A DNA stretch of 8,752 nucleotides from Sulfurospirillum sp. UBA6790 (GCA_002452855.1 DKFS01000103.1:1-8752), one strand, 5' to 3'. Counted from the stretch's first letter, positions 1 through 7,018 are shown. Numbers and translations are program-made. Notes: generated by a model not told the origin, from the sequence alone.

Positions 1-1192
<1,192 letters not shown>

Positions 1193-1199
1193 TTAATAA

Positions 1200-1466
1200 T
1201 TACAATACACCAAGGATGTCATCAACATTCATGACAAGATACGTTTTACCATCTAATGTAAGCTCTGTACCTGCATATTTTGCAAATACTACTTTATCGC
1301 CAACTGAAATATAACCCTTTTCTGCTACTTTTGGACTTATCGCTCTAACAACACCGTTAAGAGGTTTTTCTTTGGCATTGTCAGGGATGATAATACCTGT
1401 TGCAGTCGTAGTTGCTTCTTCAACTCTTTCAAGAAGCACTCTTTTCCCTAATGGTTTGAAAGTCAT
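1200..1466 (-). CDS. groES: Co-chaperonin GroES (10 kDa), 88 aa
   Basis: GroES is the heptameric lid that caps GroEL and releases folded protein into the cavity. The 88-residue product has the family length. It opens [17 protein letters not shown], carries the mobile loop that contacts GroEL with its hydrophobic GIII tripeptide at about residues 24-27, and ends in VDDILGVL. The start chosen is the ATG at 1464-1466, because it has an AAAGGAC ribosome site six bases upstream and matches the family N-terminus. The same frame is open further upstream, to a possible start at 1541, but that extension would run through the promoter and the CIRCE operator and is not real. It is the first gene of the operon, with groEL 22 bp downstream. 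Confidence 0.98.
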   Translation of the reverse strand: MTFKPLGKRVLLERVEEATTTATGIIIPDNAKEKPLNGVVRAISPKVAEKGYISVGDKVVFAKYAGTELTLDGKTYLVMNVDDILGVL

Positions 1467-1491
1467 TGTTATGTCCTTTTGACTAAAATTT

Positions 1492-1518
1492 TTAGCACTC
1501 GTTTGTTTTGAGTGACAA
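1492..1518. promoter_or_regulatory. CIRCE operator (HrcA binding site)
   Basis: TTAGCACTC at 1492-1500 and GAGTGACAA at 1510-1518 flank a spacer of exactly nine bases. This is the CIRCE layout TTAGCACTC-N9-GAGTGCTAA, with one arm perfect and the other changed in two or three bases. It overlaps the predicted transcription start of groESL (about 1513), where the heat-shock repressor HrcA would block initiation. The hrcA gene itself is not in the window. Confidence 0.9.
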
Positions 1519-1519
1519 A

Positions 1520-1548
1520 ATTTTACACAAAAGTAACTCAAAAGTCAA
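1520..1548 (-). promoter_or_regulatory. sigma70 promoter of groES-groEL
   Basis: Reading on the minus strand, TTGACT (1548-1543) and TAAAAT (1525-1520) are separated by 17 bases, a near-consensus vegetative promoter. The predicted start site, about 1513, falls within the CIRCE operator, which is the expected geometry for HrcA repression. Confidence 0.85.
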
Positions 1549-1596
1549 GAAAAAAGAGAGAAAAGTTTAGTCTTATATGCTCAATGTTTTTATTTT

Positions 1597-1658
1597 TTGA
1601 CTATCTTTATTAAAATAGACTATAATTAACCTAAGTATAAGTTTTGTGACTATATAAT
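1597..1658 (+). promoter_or_regulatory. Promoter region of the tRNA gene (two candidate -10 boxes)
   Basis: TTGACT at 1597-1602 and TATAAT at 1621-1626, with an 18-base spacer, make a good sigma70 promoter that would start near 1633. A second perfect TATAAT at 1653-1658 has no obvious -35 box but sits 20 bp before the mature tRNA 5' end, a usual distance for a stable-RNA promoter, and Campylobacterota promoters often lack a recognisable -35. Either or both may be used. The region is divergent from the groES promoter. Confidence 0.6.
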
Positions 1659-1678
1659 GCCAACCTCTTTTATCCCGT

Positions 1679-1755
1679 GTCAAGGTAGCTCAGCTGGTTA
1701 GAGCGCTGGTCTCATAAGCCGGAGGTCGAGGGTTCGAGTCCCTCTCTTGACACCA
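1679..1755 (+). tRNA. tRNA with CAT anticodon (elongator Met, or Ile2)
   Basis: A full cloverleaf can be drawn. The acceptor stem is GTCAAGG/TCTTGAC (1679-1685 with 1745-1751). T8 A9 are followed by the D arm GCTC...GAGC. The anticodon stem is CTGGT/GCCGG with loop CTCATAA at 1711-1717, giving anticodon CAT at 1713-1715. The variable loop is AGGTC, the T arm GAGGG-TTCGAGT-CCCTC (1728-1744), the discriminator A1752, and CCA is encoded at 1753-1755. It is not the initiator: the anticodon stem lacks the three G-C pairs and position 1 pairs normally. CAT could be elongator methionine, or the isoleucine tRNA whose C34 is modified to lysidine by TilS; the gene sequence alone does not decide. Confidence 0.95.
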
Positions 1756-1868
1756 CTCCTCAAACTTCGAAAAATCCCTTAAAATAGAGCTTTTTAGTAT
1801 TTTATTCAACATATCCAATAGCGGTTTCTTTTGCACTTCCTTATCATAATGACAAGTTTTTGACAAGA

Positions 1869-1901
1869 TTTAGGCACAGTGAAAGACACATTGTGCCTAA
1901 A
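1869..1901. terminator. Strong 13-bp hairpin, terminator-like
   Basis: TTTAGGCACAGTG (1869-1881) pairs with CATTGTGCCTAAA (1889-1901) over 13 bp with a single G-T wobble and the loop AAAGACA. It is followed on the plus strand by ATTCTTTAT and on the minus strand by TCTTGTC, so the U-tract is weak in both directions. It lies 114 bp after the tRNA and could end transcription from it, but may instead be a repeat or a processed-RNA structure. Confidence 0.45.
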
Positions 1902-2363
1902 ATTCTTTATACACTTCGTTAGATTATGATCATAATTCCATATGTCAATAATTGGTTTATATTCATTAAAAAATTGTTTATCCACGAAATAGAGTTTTTC
2001 AACTTCGGAAGCAAACTGCAAAAGTGATTCGTAGGTATTTCCTAATGAACAAACTTTACAACCCTACTTTGACATCCTATCGTTAAAACGTATTTAAGCC
2101 TCTTTTCGAGCGTTTAAACATCACATATAAAACGCTTGTCAAGCGAAGTGAAGGAGTTTAGGAAATTAATGCAAAAAACATTTAATTAAGTATTTTATAC
2201 TTTCATTACCAAGACACATTCCTCTTTTTTGTGAATAACCTACTCAATTTTAATACCAAACGCTCGAATTGCCCGGTTCTAGCGTTTCTTTTTCTTTAAA
2301 TGCTTTACACATACCTTATTTTACAATCAAACATAAATTAACCATTGTTGACGAAGCCTTAGG

Positions 2364-2416
2364 AAGTGTGACCAAATTTAGTAGTTTTTTTTTACAAAGT
2401 GTGAGTATATTTAGTA
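2364..2416. repeat. Pair of 20-bp imperfect direct repeats, 33 bp apart
   Basis: AAGTGTGACCAAATTTAGTA (2364-2383) and AAGTGTGAGTATATTTAGTA (2397-2416) agree at 17 of 20 positions, with the outer eight bases on each side identical. The centre-to-centre distance of 33 bp is about three helical turns. They could be paired protein-binding sites or the end of a degraded insertion element; no transposase remnant is seen nearby. Confidence 0.6.
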
Positions 2417-2532
2417 AAAAAACGACATAAATACATGGAATTTTACATACAATAGAGGCATTTTCCTATTTTAGTTAGATTACATTTTAAGAAACATCTG
2501 AATTTATTTCAATTAATAGATAAACATAGTCA

Positions 2533-2773
2533 TCATTTATTGGTTTCGATGGCGCGTGAAATACCTGCTAGTTCGGTTTTATCTTTTAAAAGTGCATCAA
2601 TGCTTTACCCAGAACCTGGGTTTTCAATACGCGAAAATGTATGTCCGTAATTTTTTGAAAACTCTTTTGCAAATTCTGGTAAAACCGTTTTCCCGATGGT
2701 GGATGACCCTACATAGGAGAGTTCCGCACCCATCAGTGTTAAAAAAAGGCTCAGAGAGAGAAATAATACGCAT
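2533..2773 (-). pseudogene. Broken PstS-like phosphate-type periplasmic binding protein
   Basis: On the minus strand an ATG at 2773, behind a GGAG site (2786-2783), starts MRIISLS. Moving one frame over then gives a signal-peptide-like SLFLTLMGAELS followed by GSSTIGKTVLPEFAKEF, ENPGSG, SIDALLKDKTELAGISRAIE and two stop codons. This is the N-terminal third of the PstS / PBP-like-2 fold (pattern GSST...F...GSG..I..L..G...I...SR). Three lesions are visible: a one-base frameshift in the signal peptide around 2761-2767 (an extra T in ATTATTT, or a slip in the CT run), an in-frame TAA at 2605-2607 directly after GSG where Lys or a similar residue is expected, and loss of the remaining two thirds of the protein after 2533. 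It lies 74 bp after arrB in the same direction and may once have served oxyanion (phosphate or arsenate) binding beside the arr operon. Non-functionality is clear; the ancestral role is inferred. Confidence 0.82.
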
Positions 2774-2820
2774 GAGATGTAACTCCTGTGTGAAATAAAA
2801 AGGCTAAATTAGGAGAGAAG

Positions 2821-2842
2821 AAGACCCTCGTGAGAGGGTCTT
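2821..2842 (-). terminator. Terminator hairpin after arrB
   Basis: AAGACCCTC (2821-2829) and GAGGGTCTT (2834-2842) form a perfect 9-bp stem with a GTGA loop, beginning 5 bp after the arrB stop codon. On the minus strand it is followed by the pyrimidine-rich CTTCTCTCC rather than a clean T-run, so termination may be partial. It marks the end of the arrCAB transcription unit. Confidence 0.7.
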
Positions 2843-2847
2843 TAGGT

Positions 2848-3546
2848 TTAATTGTATTCTCTGATATAGAATACTTTTGGTTTTGTGCCTTTTTCGGGGA
2901 GCAACACGGTTGGTTTATGCTCACGAAGCAGGGATGAAATTTTGCTTTTTTCATCATTCATATCGCCAAAAATTCTCGCATCAGCAGGGCAGGCTACCAC
3001 GCATGCAGGAGCTAAGCCTTGTGCAACTCTGTGGTTACAGAACGTACACTTCTCTACAGCACCTTTTTTACGAACAGCTTCGTAACCGTCGGCACCCCGT
3101 GCTGCATTGAAGTTAGGAAACGGCGCTTTGGCTTTATCGCTTAGTTCTTTTTTAGAGAACGTTCCGCCTTTAACGATACTTGAATCATCCGCAACGTAAT
3201 CACTAAACGCATCTGTTTTATTAAAGAAAATAACCCCATATGGATCAGCAAGCATACAACTTTTACAGCCGATGCAAATGCTTGGGTCATGTACAACAAA
3301 GCCATCTTCTGTCTTGTGCATCGCATGGGTTGGACAAACTCTCACGCATGGCGCGTCCTCACAATGGTTACACAACGTCGGTGTATGTTGGTAGGTTACT
3401 TTTGGGAAAACCCCATAGGTTTGCGTTTTGTGAAACGCCCAATGAATACCCTCTGGCGTATTGTTTTCGCTTTTGCATGCAAGGTCACACGCACCGCAGC
3501 CAACACAACGATGTAGGTCAATTATCATTCCATATTTTTTTGCCAT
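2848..3546 (-). CDS. arrB: ArrB-type Fe-S electron-transfer subunit, 232 aa
   Basis: This protein would carry electrons from the membrane subunit to the molybdenum subunit through four Fe-S clusters. Its 232 residues are close to the length I recall for Shewanella ArrB (~234). Cys groups in order: C14-x2-C17-x2-C20-x3-C24; C59-x2-C62-x4-C67-x3-C71-P; C91-x2-C94-x2-C97-x3-D101-P; C167-x2-C170-x11-C182-x3-C186-P. Position 101 is Asp (GAT, 3244-3246) where the family pattern CxxCxxCxxxCP calls for Cys, so 15 of 16 ligand Cys remain. The C-terminal KVFYIRE resembles ArrB. There is no signal peptide, as expected for a partner exported with the Tat substrate ArrA. The start at 3546 has AAAGGA upstream. 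It is the last gene of arrC-arrA-arrB, 14 bp after arrA. A PsrB or TtrB assignment is less likely, given the ArrA diagnosis. Confidence 0.85.
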   Translation of the reverse strand: MAKKYGMIIDLHRCVGCGACDLACKSENNTPEGIHWAFHKTQTYGVFPKVTYQHTPTLCNHCEDAPCVRVCPTHAMHKTEDGFVVHDPSICIGCKSCMLADPYGVIFFNKTDAFSDYVADDSSIVKGGTFSKKELSDKAKAPFPNFNAARGADGYEAVRKKGAVEKCTFCNHRVAQGLAPACVVACPADARIFGDMNDEKSKISSLLREHKPTVLLPEKGTKPKVFYIREYN

Positions 3547-3560
3547 AATCTATCCTTTCC

Positions 3561-6119
3561 CTAAATCTTTTCAATTTTGATGCGTGTATGGCCGCCATGG
3601 CGTGGGTTTGATCCACTCAGACGCTCCCAATCATAGCAGTAAAGTTCATTGTTGTTACCGCCTCTTGGTTTTGAACCGAATATCTCGGAGCCGACACGGC
3701 CATATGCCCAATGCCCTTGACCGTAGCATTTGACAACCACACCCGGTCTGGTACCTTCCCAAAGCTTAACTTCACTTTCAATGCTTCCAAACATTGAGGT
3801 GATTTTAATTTTATCACCGTCTTTTAAGCCAAGCTTTTGTCCGTCTACCGGATTGATTTTCGTTACGTCTTTTCCTGCGACATCACCTGGATCAACATCT
3901 TTCATTTCATAATACCATGGGGTATTTTGACTACGTCCCTCACGATTAAGACGTGATCGATGCTCGGAAAAAATAAACGGATAGACTTTTTCATCGCCAT
4001 AGCGAACAGGCGGCTCATAATGCGGAACAAAGAACGCTTCGCCTTTAACCGTATAGTTTGCCGCCTCAATTGCTTCATCTAGTGTTATCTTATGTTTGTC
4101 GGCATGATGTTGTAAGCCGGTTTTGAGCGTTTCGCTAAAAAATTCAAATTTATGGGTCGCCGTATGGAAATGACCGATTTTTTCACCGATTTTATAGCGT
4201 TTGGCTTTCCAAACACCTTTGTCTAAAAGATCGTTCCATCCATTGATACTATCACCTTTGGCATTGCTACTGCCGTCCCAAATCGGTTTTGTGTAGAATT
4301 TAACGGCATATAAGTCAAACTCTTCTGGTGTTTGCGGCATTTTACCGGTTTCTGGATCTTTGAAATTTTCTTGATAATACTTCAAAGGTAAATCAAACCC
4401 TTTTTTGGCGAGTGCTTGCGCTAATAAAAACGGTACTTCCGTTTCATCCGTTTTGGCTTCGCCATAAGGCTTAACAAGTGGCTGATGTATGGACATGTAA
4501 CTTTGAAGGTTTTGTTTGTTAATCAAATAACCGTAGCGTTCAAGCATATGCATTTTAGCCGGTAAAACGATATCGGCAAACATACTCATTTCGGCAATAT
4601 TGGTTGTAATGTGTGCAAAAAATGGGAGTTTTGACATTGCCTCTTCCCATTGTTTTGTTCCCATTGAAGAGAAAACCCAGTTATTCCAATAACCGATACA
4701 TACTTTGATATCGTACGGGTCTTTATCAAGCATGGCTTGAGCAACACGCGAAGTGACAACAAATCCGCCTGATTTCATATGTTCTATTGCCGGGAAGCCT
4801 TTGGTACCTCGTTGATCAATTTTTGGTTTTTTCAAGCTGTCGGCAAAACGAGGATCGATGTACGGTTTCACATCCGGTGTTTTTGCCGCAGGTACAGAGC
4901 TTGCTTGTAAAATACCACCAACATGATCCACGGAGCCGACAAGACCGTTAAGAGCATGACAAGCAAATGAAGAAATACCGCCTCGAATTTGCATTGCAGC
5001 GCCCGGGCTACACCAGGAAATGGCTCTTCTTCCGGCATCGGCAAATTCATGAGCAACCTCACGAATTTCTTTAGCACTAATCCCTGTAATTTTTTCAGCC
5101 CATTCTGGCGTTCTGTCTTTGAGTTCAAGATTCCACCATGCAACGACACCGTTGGTGTGAATTTCATTAAAGACCACAGAAACTACTTTACCGTCGATTT
5201 CAATTTCTGCAGGAACTTCTTTTCCAGGAATAAAATAGTTCACTTTATCGGCAAAATCACCGACAAACTCTTTACACCATGTTCCTTCGCTCAAGATGAC
5301 ATGCGCTATGGCAACGGCTAAAGCACCGTCCGTACCTGGAACAATCGGTAGCCAACGATCGGATTTTGCCGCTGTTGCGGAAAGTCTTGGATCAATGGTT
5401 GTGATTTTTGCTCTCTCTTTGACATCACCGATTTGTTTGATAAACCAAGGTGTTTGGCGATTGGAAGCGACCATATCCGAACTCCAACCGAGAATGTAAC
5501 GGGTATTATCCAAATCGAAATCGGCATACTTTGGATAGCCCTCCGCTTGCTCGCGTCCGAATTCTTCAGCATCGGCACAGAGTGCTGAGTGAGAGATATT
5601 ATTTGGGCTTCCGATTAGTTTTGGAAACGTACCGTACATGATTTCATTCATAAAGGTATAACGACCGCGTGTTAAAAGAAATTTGTGTGTCTCTCCGGCA
5701 TTAATCAGTTCCATGATTTTATCGGCAATTGTATTGATGGCTTCATCCCAAGAAATAGGCACAAATTTAGGATCGATCCCTCTGCCTTTTTTAGGATTGG
5801 TACGTTTAAGCGGTGTTTTAACACGATCTGGATCATAGACTTGCTGAAGTGCTAAATGAGGACGTGGACAAATTCGTCCGCCACTTGCCGAGTTTGGGTT
5901 GCCTCTGACTTTGATGACTTTACCATCAACGACCAATCCTTGAATGCTGCACCAACTGGTACAACCTTGGCAAGAAGAGCTTACCCATTTTCCGGCTTCA
6001 CCTTCGTATTTTAACTCACCAATTTTGGCTTCGACCTCTTCAGGAAAAAGAGAAAGGCTTGAAGCTACTGCTGCTGTTCCTGCGGTTGTTTTGAGAAAAT
6101 CTCTTCTATTAATACTCAT
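3561..6119 (-). CDS. arrA: ArrA-type molybdopterin reductase, probable respiratory arsenate reductase
   Basis: This is the catalytic subunit of the DMSO reductase superfamily, predicted to reduce arsenate to arsenite in the periplasm at a Mo-bisMGD centre. It is ~852 aa, near the Shewanella ArrA length as I recall it (854). Numbered from the first of two adjacent Met: twin-arginine signal NRRDFLK (5-11) with likely cleavage after VEA (32); [4Fe-4S] motif C51-x2-C54-x3-C58-x26-C85; RGRY at 152-155; ISHSALCADAEEF with the presumed Mo ligand Cys182; C-terminal dinucleotide-binding domain. Segments used for arrA PCR primers are present: KFVPISW (119-125), FVGDF (286-290), WWNLELKDRTPEW (329-341) and ITG (345-347). 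These separate it from PsrA/PhsA and TtrA. Glu187 sits where I recall an active-site Lys in Shewanella ArrA. The second ATG (6119) is preferred because AAGGAG is six bases away. It begins 10 bp after arrC. A TorD-like chaperone gene is not in the window. Confidence 0.85.
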   Translation of the reverse strand: MSINRRDFLKTTAGTAAVASSLSLFPEEVEAKIGELKYEGEAGKWVSSSCQGCTSWCSIQGLVVDGKVIKVRGNPNSASGGRICPRPHLALQQVYDPDRVKTPLKRTNPKKGRGIDPKFVPISWDEAINTIADKIMELINAGETHKFLLTRGRYTFMNEIMYGTFPKLIGSPNNISHSALCADAEEFGREQAEGYPKYADFDLDNTRYILGWSSDMVASNRQTPWFIKQIGDVKERAKITTIDPRLSATAAKSDRWLPIVPGTDGALAVAIAHVILSEGTWCKEFVGDFADKVNYFIPGKEVPAEIEIDGKVVSVVFNEIHTNGVVAWWNLELKDRTPEWAEKITGISAKEIREVAHEFADAGRRAISWCSPGAAMQIRGGISSFACHALNGLVGSVDHVGGILQASSVPAAKTPDVKPYIDPRFADSLKKPKIDQRGTKGFPAIEHMKSGGFVVTSRVAQAMLDKDPYDIKVCIGYWNNWVFSSMGTKQWEEAMSKLPFFAHITTNIAEMSMFADIVLPAKMHMLERYGYLINKQNLQSYMSIHQPLVKPYGEAKTDETEVPFLLAQALAKKGFDLPLKYYQENFKDPETGKMPQTPEEFDLYAVKFYTKPIWDGSSNAKGDSINGWNDLLDKGVWKAKRYKIGEKIGHFHTATHKFEFFSETLKTGLQHHADKHKITLDEAIEAANYTVKGEAFFVPHYEPPVRYGDEKVYPFIFSEHRSRLNREGRSQNTPWYYEMKDVDPGDVAGKDVTKINPVDGQKLGLKDGDKIKITSMFGSIESEVKLWEGTRPGVVVKCYGQGHWAYGRVGSEIFGSKPRGGNNNELYCYDWERLSGSNPRHGGHTRIKIEKI

Positions 6120-6125
6120 CATTGA

Positions 6126-6131
6126 CTCCTT
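6126..6131 (-). promoter_or_regulatory. Ribosome binding site of arrA, overlapping arrC stop
   Basis: AAGGAG (minus, 6131-6126) shares its first bases with the arrC stop codon TAA (6132-6130). It stands three bases from the first ATG (6122-6120) and six from the second (6119-6117), favouring the second. The overlap implies translational coupling of arrA to arrC. Confidence 0.75.
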
Positions 6132-6966
6132 ATACTGCTTGAGCGAGATAGACGACTAAGTTTTTAAGGAAAAAACTTCCTAGCACAATAATGGAAAACG
6201 CTGGAATCGCTACCGCTTTAATCGATAATTTGTTTAAAATAACCAATGTAAAAATCACTAAAGGTGTGACTAATCCTAAAAGGATGCCGAGTCCCCAAAA
6301 CTCAAGGCTAAAACTGCTCATAAGAACATCGTACGCGTGTTTTGATGCAGCTGTTGTAAGTGCCAAATTGTAAACCCAAGCAAAAATAGCCGCAAGTTCC
6401 AATGTTAGAACCATATTGATAATAAGCGGTAATTTAAAGCGTGTCATAAGGTTGTCTAAACTTTCGAGATTAAGAGCCATCATTAAAGAAGCCCCTGAAA
6501 GAAGTGAAGAGACGAAGAATATCACTGGAATAGCATTATTCCATGGTTCTCTAGCAATACCTGAAAGCAAGAAACCATGATATAAACCGATAAAACCTGC
6601 TAAGATAGCACCTGCGTAAATCAGTTTTGAAGATAACGATGCAATGCCACCGATAAGTGTTTTAAAGGCGATAAGGAGCGCAACTGCCACAAACGCACTT
6701 TGCAAAAAGATACCGATAGACATAAATGAAGTTGGATTAACCGCATAAATGGTTTTAATCACATTTAATGGTCTTCCAAGTTCAGTGAGCAACAACAACA
6801 AACCTGCTATTACTAAAAGCGGTGCGGCAATAAAAGACTTCTTCGTGAAGCTCTCATAAAGCTTGGCATCCACATAGTAAAGAACCGTACCAATAAGGAA
6901 GGCTCCTACACCTAAACCACCTAAGAACAGATCCAATGAGACCCGAATATCCCACAATAAATTCAT
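6130..6966 (-). CDS. arrC: ArrC-type NrfD-family quinol-oxidising membrane subunit, 278 aa
   Basis: This is a hydrophobic integral membrane protein of the NrfD/PsrC family, which oxidises menaquinol and anchors the Fe-S and Mo subunits on the periplasmic face. About eight membrane spans are visible. The N-terminus MNLLWDIRVSLDLFLGGLG and the ELGRP motif after the second span (about residue 61) are typical of NrfD proteins; YHGFLLS follows the fourth span. The frame is open to an ATG at 6999, which has no ribosome site; AAAGGAG at 6979-6973 instead points to the ATG pair at 6969/6966, and the second has the better six-base spacing. It is first in an arrC-arrA-arrB operon, seven to ten bases ahead of arrA. 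Shewanella Arr lacks this subunit and uses CymA, whereas C-A-B sets are known in other anaerobes. ArrC versus a generic NrfD call rests on the neighbouring ArrA. Confidence 0.83.
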   Translation of the reverse strand: MNLLWDIRVSLDLFLGGLGVGAFLIGTVLYYVDAKLYESFTKKSFIAAPLLVIAGLLLLLTELGRPLNVIKTIYAVNPTSFMSIGIFLQSAFVAVALLIAFKTLIGGIASLSSKLIYAGAILAGFIGLYHGFLLSGIAREPWNNAIPVIFFVSSLLSGASLMMALNLESLDNLMTRFKLPLIINMVLTLELAAIFAWVYNLALTTAASKHAYDVLMSSFSLEFWGLGILLGLVTPLVIFTLVILNKLSIKAVAIPAFSIIVLGSFFLKNLVVYLAQAV

Positions 6967-6972
6967 CATGGA

Positions 6973-6979
6973 CTCCTTT
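6973..6979 (-). promoter_or_regulatory. Ribosome binding site deciding the arrC start
   Basis: AAAGGAG (minus, 6979-6973) lies three and six bases before tandem ATG codons at 6969-6967 and 6966-6964. The longer frame starting at 6999 would place this site inside the coding region and has nothing comparable upstream, so the protein should begin MMNLLWD or MNLLWD. Confidence 0.8.
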
Positions 6980-6986
6980 AAAGTTT

Positions 6987-7004
6987 CTTGAACATTCATT
7001 CAAG
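6987..7004. promoter_or_regulatory. Palindromic candidate operator CTTGAA-N6-TTCAAG
   Basis: A perfect 6+6 inverted repeat, CTTGAA (6987-6992) and TTCAAG (6999-7004) with six bases between, sits in the divergent region between arrC and the binding-protein gene. If the sigma54 promoter below is used, it falls in the arrC leader at about +5 to +22, where a bound regulator could block transcription. A hairpin in the leader RNA is also possible. Function is inferred. Confidence 0.45.
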
Positions 7005-7018
7005 TACAATATGCTTAC

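Larger units (their letters stand above)
1756..2532. other. Long AT-rich intergenic region with gene remnants and repeats
   Basis: No convincing intact gene is present in these ~780 bases on either strand. Visible items are a strong hairpin (1869-1901), two imperfect 20-bp direct repeats (2364-2416), an 11-bp inverted repeat TTCGAGCGTTT (2105-2115) / AAACGCTCGAA (2258-2268) with further AAACGCT copies at 2130-2136 and 2281-2287 (inverted), and an open minus-strand frame at 2063-1806 whose first part reads protein-like but has no good start. Together with the adjacent broken PstS-like gene, this suggests decayed accessory DNA between the housekeeping tRNA and the arr operon. This is inference. 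Confidence 0.6.

Noticed and set aside
1467..1541. Upstream extension of groES to a start at 1541
   Set aside because: It would translate the -10 region and the CIRCE operator; the ATG at 1466 has the ribosome site and the family N-terminus.
1738..2532. Duplicate of the tRNA 3' end as an integration (att) site
   Set aside because: I scanned by eye for the CTCTTGACACCA context and found no second copy in the window.
2556..2798. Plus-strand 80-codon frame over the PstS-like remnant
   Set aside because: The minus strand carries the recognisable protein family; the plus frame has no similarity I can see and no ribosome site.
4989..5321. Plus-strand open frame of 110 codons inside arrA
   Set aside because: It is antisense to a well-supported gene, its composition is unlike a protein family, and it has no ribosome site.
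3561..6119. Polysulfide/thiosulfate reductase (PsrA/PhsA) or tetrathionate reductase (TtrA) instead of ArrA
   Set aside because: Length (~852) and the segments KFVPISW, FVGDF, WWNLELKDRTPEW and RGRY fit ArrA; TtrA is much longer and PsrA shorter as I recall. The Glu187 difference keeps substrate identity open.
6967..6999. Ten- or eleven-residue longer N-terminus for arrC
   Set aside because: No ribosome site precedes the ATG at 6999, while AAAGGAG directly precedes the ATG pair at 6969/6966, where NrfD homology begins.
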